Assembly: GCA_900316285.1 (NCBI GenBank)
Contig: ONCG01000005.1
Span: 1 to 64,000, forward strand
DNA length: 64,000 bases
DNA from: an uncultured Prevotellaceae bacterium
GTDB lineage: Bacteria > Bacteroidota > Bacteroidia > Bacteroidales > Bacteroidaceae
Direction: 5' to 3'
The notes under the pieces were generated by a model. The model did no database searches, was not told where the DNA came from, and worked only from the letters and a program-made list of their open reading frames with translations. This document shows, in pieces, positions 60,145 to 64,000 of this stretch. Position 1 is the stretch's first letter, and each line of letters opens with the position of its first letter. The translations under genes and the position numbers were made by a program.

Positions 60145-61479
60145 TTACTCCGCCATGTCCTCCTCTACGATGGAGGCGTTGCGGGAGGTCTTGATGAGCC
60201 CTACGCAGGCAGCACCGCAGACAAGTAGCACGCCGGAGACAATCATCATCGTTGCCGAGTGACCGCCCACCATTCTAAGAACGAAACCACCACAGACGGC
60301 TGCGATGATCTGCGGCAAGCAGATGGTGCCGTTGAAGAGACCCAGATAGGCTCCCATGTGACCATAGCCCTGCAGGGCATTGGTGACAAACGTGAACGGC
60401 ATGGCGAGCATGGCTGCCCATGCGCAACCGATGAGCAGGAATGGAATGATCTGCCCGTACTGGTTGGGCACGAAGGGAATCAGTGCAAAGCCGATACCAC
60501 CGAGCACAAGGCTAACGGCATAGGCCATCTTCGTATTCTTGAAGCGCGGCAGAATGGTTGCCCACACCACAGAACCCATGGCCTGGATGGCATAGAGCAC
60601 GCCCGTCCAGTTACCAGCCACCTGATACTCTTCAGAGGAAGAATTGGTGCTGTTCCACACGGTTTCAGCAACGGCATCGACAACGTAGGTCCACATGTAG
60701 AGCAAGGCTGCCCAGCAGAAGAACTGCACAAGGCCGACCTTCCAGAAGGTGGCGGGAGCGTTCTTTAATAATGTGAACCAGTTTGCCTTGTCCTCTTTGT
60801 CTTCAGCAACAGGATTGTACACGCGGTATTCCTGCGGATTCCACTCTCGCACCTTGATGGTGGTATAGATAACACAGATGATGAGAATGGCAGCACCGAT
60901 GTAGAACGACCACACCACCGATGGCGGCACAACGCCAGGAGCTGCGATGTTGGCAATGCCTACGGCAGCAAAGATGTATGGAAACAGGAATCCCACCACC
61001 GAACCGGCATTACATAGGAACGACTGGATGCTGTAAGCCTTGGCCTTCTGCTCTTCATTGACCATGTCGCCCACCATCATCTTAAAGGGCTGCATGGCCA
61101 TATTAATAGAGGTGTCGAGGAGCATGAGCATCAGCAAGCCAAACATCATCACCGACGACACCGCCAAGCCCAACGAACCGGCATTGGGCAACAGGCACAT
61201 CACCAGTACGGCGACGGTGGCTCCAACAAACAAATAGGGGATGCGACGGCCGAAGCGCGTCCATGTCTTGTCGCTGAGCGAACCCACGATGGGCTGCACG
61301 ATGATACCCATCAACGGCGGAAGAATCCAGAAGTAGCTCAGGTCGTGAGGGTCGGCACCAAGGGTGCGGAAGATGCGCGAGATGTTTGCACTCTGCAGGG
61401 CGTATGCAATCTGTACGCCGAAGAACCCGAACGACAGGTTCCACAGTGCCCAAAACGATAAATTCGGTTTCTGTTTCAT
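60145..61479 (-). CDS. MFS sugar transporter (maltose/maltodextrin type)
   Basis: A 444-residue inner-membrane protein with about 12 segments. It starts MKQKPNLSFWALWNLSFGFF, typical of the SLC45/GPH-like sugar symporters of Bacteroidota, and holds SLSDKTWTRFGRRIPY in the loop between segments 2 and 3 and NEEQKAKAYSIQSF further on. It lies in the starch locus, so maltose or maltodextrin import from the periplasm is likely. A clear operator is not seen at its own start. Confidence 0.88.
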   Translation of the reverse strand: MKQKPNLSFWALWNLSFGFFGVQIAYALQSANISRIFRTLGADPHDLSYFWILPPLMGIIVQPIVGSLSDKTWTRFGRRIPYLFVGATVAVLVMCLLPNAGSLGLAVSSVMMFGLLMLMLLDTSINMAMQPFKMMVGDMVNEEQKAKAYSIQSFLCNAGSVVGFLFPYIFAAVGIANIAAPGVVPPSVVWSFYIGAAILIICVIYTTIKVREWNPQEYRVYNPVAEDKEDKANWFTLLKNAPATFWKVGLVQFFCWAALLYMWTYVVDAVAETVWNSTNSSSEEYQVAGNWTGVLYAIQAMGSVVWATILPRFKNTKMAYAVSLVLGGIGFALIPFVPNQYGQIIPFLLIGCAWAAMLAMPFTFVTNALQGYGHMGAYLGLFNGTICLPQIIAAVCGGFVLRMVGGHSATMMIVSGVLLVCGAACVGLIKTSRNASIVEEDMAE

Positions 61480-61542
61480 ATTCTCAATGATTAATACTTA
61501 TTTTTTAATTTAAAACAACTTGAACAACTAAAACAACTTTTG

Positions 61543-61974
61543 TTAAACACCTTTTATAATTCTGCCATCTATTCCCATGATTTCGTTCGTTTCAACGTCA
61601 TAAAAATAGCGCTCTATGGTTGCAAATTTAGGAGAGAAATTAACTATTATTCCACACGGACAACCCAACAAACGCATATAGTTGAATAATTGAGCCCGGT
61701 GATTGCTTACGATTTCCGTTACTGCCTTACATTCTACGATAATATCTCCTTTACACAAAAAGTCAACACGATATTCTGCTTTCATGGGCAAACCATGATA
61801 CGTCGGATGAAATGTCAGTTCACGCTCATAGGTAATACCTTGCTCATCGAGTTGCATCTGTAATCCTTCTTGATAGCAGTATTCATTGAGGCCAGCCCCA
61901 AGTTCATTATGAACTTCATGGATGGCTCCAATTACTTCGTATACATGTGCTTTCAGTTTGGATAATTCAATCAT
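61543..61974 (-). CDS. GxxExxY protein (PD-(D/E)xK-like fold)
   Basis: A 143-residue protein. The family motif GAGLNEYCYQEGLQ, then YRVDFLCKGDIIVECKAV with the Asp and Glu-x-Lys of a nuclease-like fold, and LFNYMRLLGCPCGIIVNF. The biochemical role is unknown; the family is common in Bacteroidota and often near nucleotide-sugar genes. It lies between the MFS gene and the LacI gene without clear functional link. Confidence 0.88.
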   Translation of the reverse strand: MIELSKLKAHVYEVIGAIHEVHNELGAGLNEYCYQEGLQMQLDEQGITYERELTFHPTYHGLPMKAEYRVDFLCKGDIIVECKAVTEIVSNHRAQLFNYMRLLGCPCGIIVNFSPKFATIERYFYDVETNEIMGIDGRIIKGV

Positions 61975-62045
61975 GATGACGTTTTTTGTAATAAAGTTGT
62001 TTATGTTGTTCTAGTTGTTTTTAAATAGGGAAAGAATTGTCTTCC

Positions 62046-63074
62046 CTACCTCGTAGTCCCTCGGATGATAAGTCTAGTTCTGACGACGCGCTTCTCTACA
62101 TGGCCCGGCGGCAGCGAGCCTTCCACCAGCTGGATGAGGATGTTGGCAGCCTCCTCGCCAACGGTGACGCCACGCTGCTCGACGGTGGTGAGCATCGGGT
62201 CGCAAGCCACAGCCCGCTGACCATTTGTAAAACCGCATATCGAGATGTCCTCAGGCACCCGATAGCCCATGCGTTTCGCTGAATAGAGGATGCCGATGGC
62301 GGTGTCGTCGTTGACGGCAAAGAACGCATCGGGTATCTCCTCCTCTGAGAGTATCTGCGGCGTAATGGCCTCAGCATCAGCGCGGTTGTCGCAGATGTGC
62401 ACCCATTCCTCACGCGGCTGCAAGCCCTGACGCAGCAAAGCGTCGCGATAGCCGTTATAGCGGTTCTTCGAAATCTCGAGCGTCATCGATGCACCGTAGT
62501 AGGCAATGCGCCGACAGCCCGTGTTGATGAGATGCGTTACGGCATTGAAGGCTCCCATGTAGTCGTCGACCACCACGCGCGAAGCATTCACACCAGTGCA
62601 AATGCGGTCGTAGAACACCAATGGCACACCCATGTCGATGAGCTGCTGAAAGTGGTCGTACTTCTGCGTGTCCTTGGCCTGCGAGACGATGATGCCACAC
62701 ACCTTATGTTCATAGAACGACTTACAGATTCGCACTTCGCGATCATATTGCTCGTCGCTTTGCGCAACCATGATGCTATAGCCGCGCGCCGAGGCCTCTT
62801 GTTCAATACCACTTAGAATCGAGGAGAAATAGAAATGCGCAAACTGAGGGATGATGACACCAATGATTTTCTGCGGACGCACACGCGAGTGGCGCAGCGT
62901 CTCAGCCACGTAGTTTGGCGTGAAATGGTGCGATTGCGCAAAAGCCTGTATGCGCTCACGCTGAGCCGCACTAATGCGGGGCGAATCCTTCAGCGCACGC
63001 GACACCGTAGCAACGGAAACACCCAGCTCCCGCGCAATGTCCTTCATCGTAATCGGTGTTGCTTCTTTCTTCAT
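62046..63074 (-). CDS. LacI-family transcriptional regulator of the starch locus
   Basis: A 342-residue DNA-binding protein. HTH residues 9-31 (MKDIARELGVSVATVSRAL) and hinge (PQKIIGVIIP); periplasmic-binding-like sensor domain (VPLVFYDRICTGVNASRVVVDD, EEIPDAFFAVNDDTAIGIL). It is divergent from susC, and the palindromic operator GCAAACGTTTGC sits between them and again at malQ. The equal spacing to the -7 boxes suggests it may activate, perhaps in answer to maltose; this is inference. -7 box TAACTTTG at 63114-63121. Confidence 0.92.
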   Translation of the reverse strand: MKKEATPITMKDIARELGVSVATVSRALKDSPRISAAQRERIQAFAQSHHFTPNYVAETLRHSRVRPQKIIGVIIPQFAHFYFSSILSGIEQEASARGYSIMVAQSDEQYDREVRICKSFYEHKVCGIIVSQAKDTQKYDHFQQLIDMGVPLVFYDRICTGVNASRVVVDDYMGAFNAVTHLINTGCRRIAYYGASMTLEISKNRYNGYRDALLRQGLQPREEWVHICDNRADAEAITPQILSEEEIPDAFFAVNDDTAIGILYSAKRMGYRVPEDISICGFTNGQRAVACDPMLTTVEQRGVTVGEEAANILIQLVEGSLPPGHVEKRVVRTRLIIRGTTR

Positions 63075-63113
63075 TTTCTCGTGTCAGTAGTAAGACCATA
63101 GGTCTCTGTTTTG

Positions 63114-63121
63114 CAAAGTTA
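63114..63121 (-). promoter_or_regulatory. -7 promoter element of the lacI-family gene
   Basis: Minus-strand TAACTTTGC, 40 nt upstream of ATG 63074, 66 bp from the operator centre. Confidence 0.6.
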
Positions 63122-63177
63122 GGTAAAACTGCCGATACCTTGTCTTATCAATTTCAATTTGTTGGCGTTTTTGCTAT

Positions 63178-63189
63178 GCAAACGTTTGC
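63178..63189. promoter_or_regulatory. LacI-type operator between lacI-family gene and susC
   Basis: GCAAACGTTTGC, extended as TGCAAACGTTTGCA. Centre lies 66 bp from the lacI -7 box and 65 bp from the susC -7 box. Confidence 0.82.
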
Positions 63190-63244
63190 ACAACATTAAT
63201 AACGTTTTTTGCACAAAAAAAGTACAAATAGTATTAGGAAATAT

Positions 63245-63252
63245 TACCTTTG
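63245..63252 (+). promoter_or_regulatory. -7 promoter element of susC (starch locus)
   Basis: TACCTTTGC, about 103 nt before ATG 63355. Confidence 0.65.
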
Positions 63253-63354
63253 CACCGTATTTTGTCGTATTAGCGCCTAAAAACTAGGCAGTTACGGCAT
63301 CTGACCTGGTATACTAACAACCAATAATAACTTAAACTCTTAAAAAATGTAGTA

Positions 63355-64000
63355 ATGATGAAGCAGGTAAAATTAATGCCTAAGAGAATGCTCGCATTGA
63401 TATGTGGGCTGATTCTCTCTATCACTGCCTTTGCACAGCAAATCACTGTCAACGGCAACGTGGTGGACGCTACCGGCGAACCAATCATCGGAGCCACCGT
63501 CCGTGTCGCAGGACAACAGGGTGGCGTAATTACCGATTTTGACGGTAACTTCCACATTCAAGCAAACAGCGGTGCTACCATCACGGTCAGCTACGTGGGC
63601 TATCAGGAAGCTCAAGTGGCCGCTGCTCCGCGTGTGAACATCGTACTCCAAGACGATGCCCAACTGCTGAAAGACGTGGTGGTCATCGGTTACGGTACGG
63701 TGAAAAAGAGCGATGCCACCGGTTCGGTGATGTCGGTAGAAGCCGACCAGCTGAACAAAGGTCTGGCTACGTCGCCCGCCGATCTGCTGCAGGGTAAGAC
63801 CCCAGGTGTACAGATCACGACCAACAGCGGTGCACCGGGCGCCGGTAGCACCATCCGCATCCGTGGCGGCTCGTCACTCTCAGCTTCTAACGACCCGCTG
63901 ATCGTTATCGACGGTCTGCCTATCAGTGGAACAGGCATCAGCGGTGGTGACGTTCTGAACACCATTAACCCGAACGACATCGAGAGCTTCTCCATCCTGA
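63355..64000 (+). CDS. susC: SusC/RagA-family TonB-linked transporter (starch locus), cut by the window end
   Basis: The first 215 residues are visible. Signal peptide (ending SITAFAQQ), carboxypeptidase-regulatory-like domain (GNVVDATGEPIIGATVRVAG, TVSYVGYQEAQV), TonB box and plug start (LLKDVVVIGYGTVKKSDATG, DPLIVIDGLPISG). It imports starch or maltodextrin across the outer membrane, presumably with a SusD beyond the window. ATG 63355 or 63358 are both possible. Confidence 0.93.
   Translation, partial: MMKQVKLMPKRMLALICGLILSITAFAQQITVNGNVVDATGEPIIGATVRVAGQQGGVITDFDGNFHIQANSGATITVSYVGYQEAQVAAAPRVNIVLQDDAQLLKDVVVIGYGTVKKSDATGSVMSVEADQLNKGLATSPADLLQGKTPGVQITTNSGAPGAGSTIRIRGGSSLSASNDPLIVIDGLPISGTGISGGDVLNTINPNDIESFSIL

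Overview
The window looks like a chromosomal segment of a Bacteroidota gut or rumen commensal, most like Prevotella or a close relative. Reasons: an HU-HIG type HU protein, several SusC/SusD pairs, DUF4384 and GxxExxY proteins, and promoters with the Bacteroidota -7 element TAnnTTTG instead of a sigma70 -10 box. The species is an inference. No rRNA, CRISPR array, transposase or integrase was found; there is one tRNA (Leu, anticodon TAA).

Layout. 1-3 kb: an HU fragment, a replisome-organiser-like protein with an asparagine-rich linker, an unknown protein and an N-rich four-helix-bundle protein. 3.1-10.0 kb: a tightly packed six-gene operon in which every product is exported or membrane-bound (CHASE2 sensor, Sel1-repeat/caspase-like protease, DUF4384 protein, two small secreted proteins, TPR plus beta-barrel-like protein). 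This is the best candidate here for an undescribed system. 10.2-13.4 kb: an Lrp/AsnC regulator divergent from metY, then a short-chain dehydrogenase. 13.5-28.5 kb: a polysaccharide utilisation locus (two GH43 enzymes, a surface lipoprotein with a repeated domain, SusD, SusC, and a membrane-spanning AraC regulator without kinase or receiver domains), plausibly for an arabinose-containing glycan. 28.6-36.1 kb: a carboxypeptidase-regulatory-like protein, a GH3 lipoprotein, ComM and a thioredoxin-fold lipoprotein. 36.5-42.9 kb: a TPR lipoprotein, tRNA-Leu, and lutABC divergent from a lactate permease. 43.1-49.5 kb: a small lipoprotein, argH, an SRPBCC protein, pyrE, a superfamily 1 helicase and an ABC ATPase. 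49.6-64 kb: a starch/maltodextrin locus (susA-like GH13, pullulanase, GH97, malQ, PAP2 phosphatase, sugar MFS transporter, GxxExxY protein, LacI regulator, start of susC).

The starch locus appears wired by one LacI-type operator, GCAAACGTTTGC, found only upstream of malQ and between the divergent lacI and susC genes. Its centre lies 65-66 bp upstream of the -7 box of all three promoters, which suggests activation rather than blocking.

The second theme is repeats. At least seven families of short palindromic or tandem repeats fill the gaps between genes, and several copies lie in frame inside genes (helicase, malQ, pullulanase twice, susA twice, lactate permease, ComM, PAP2, two lipoproteins/unknowns), where they add extra peptide linkers or parts of signal peptides. 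Two MITE-like elements of about 190-230 bp carry terminal inverted repeats around the same GC-rich hairpin.
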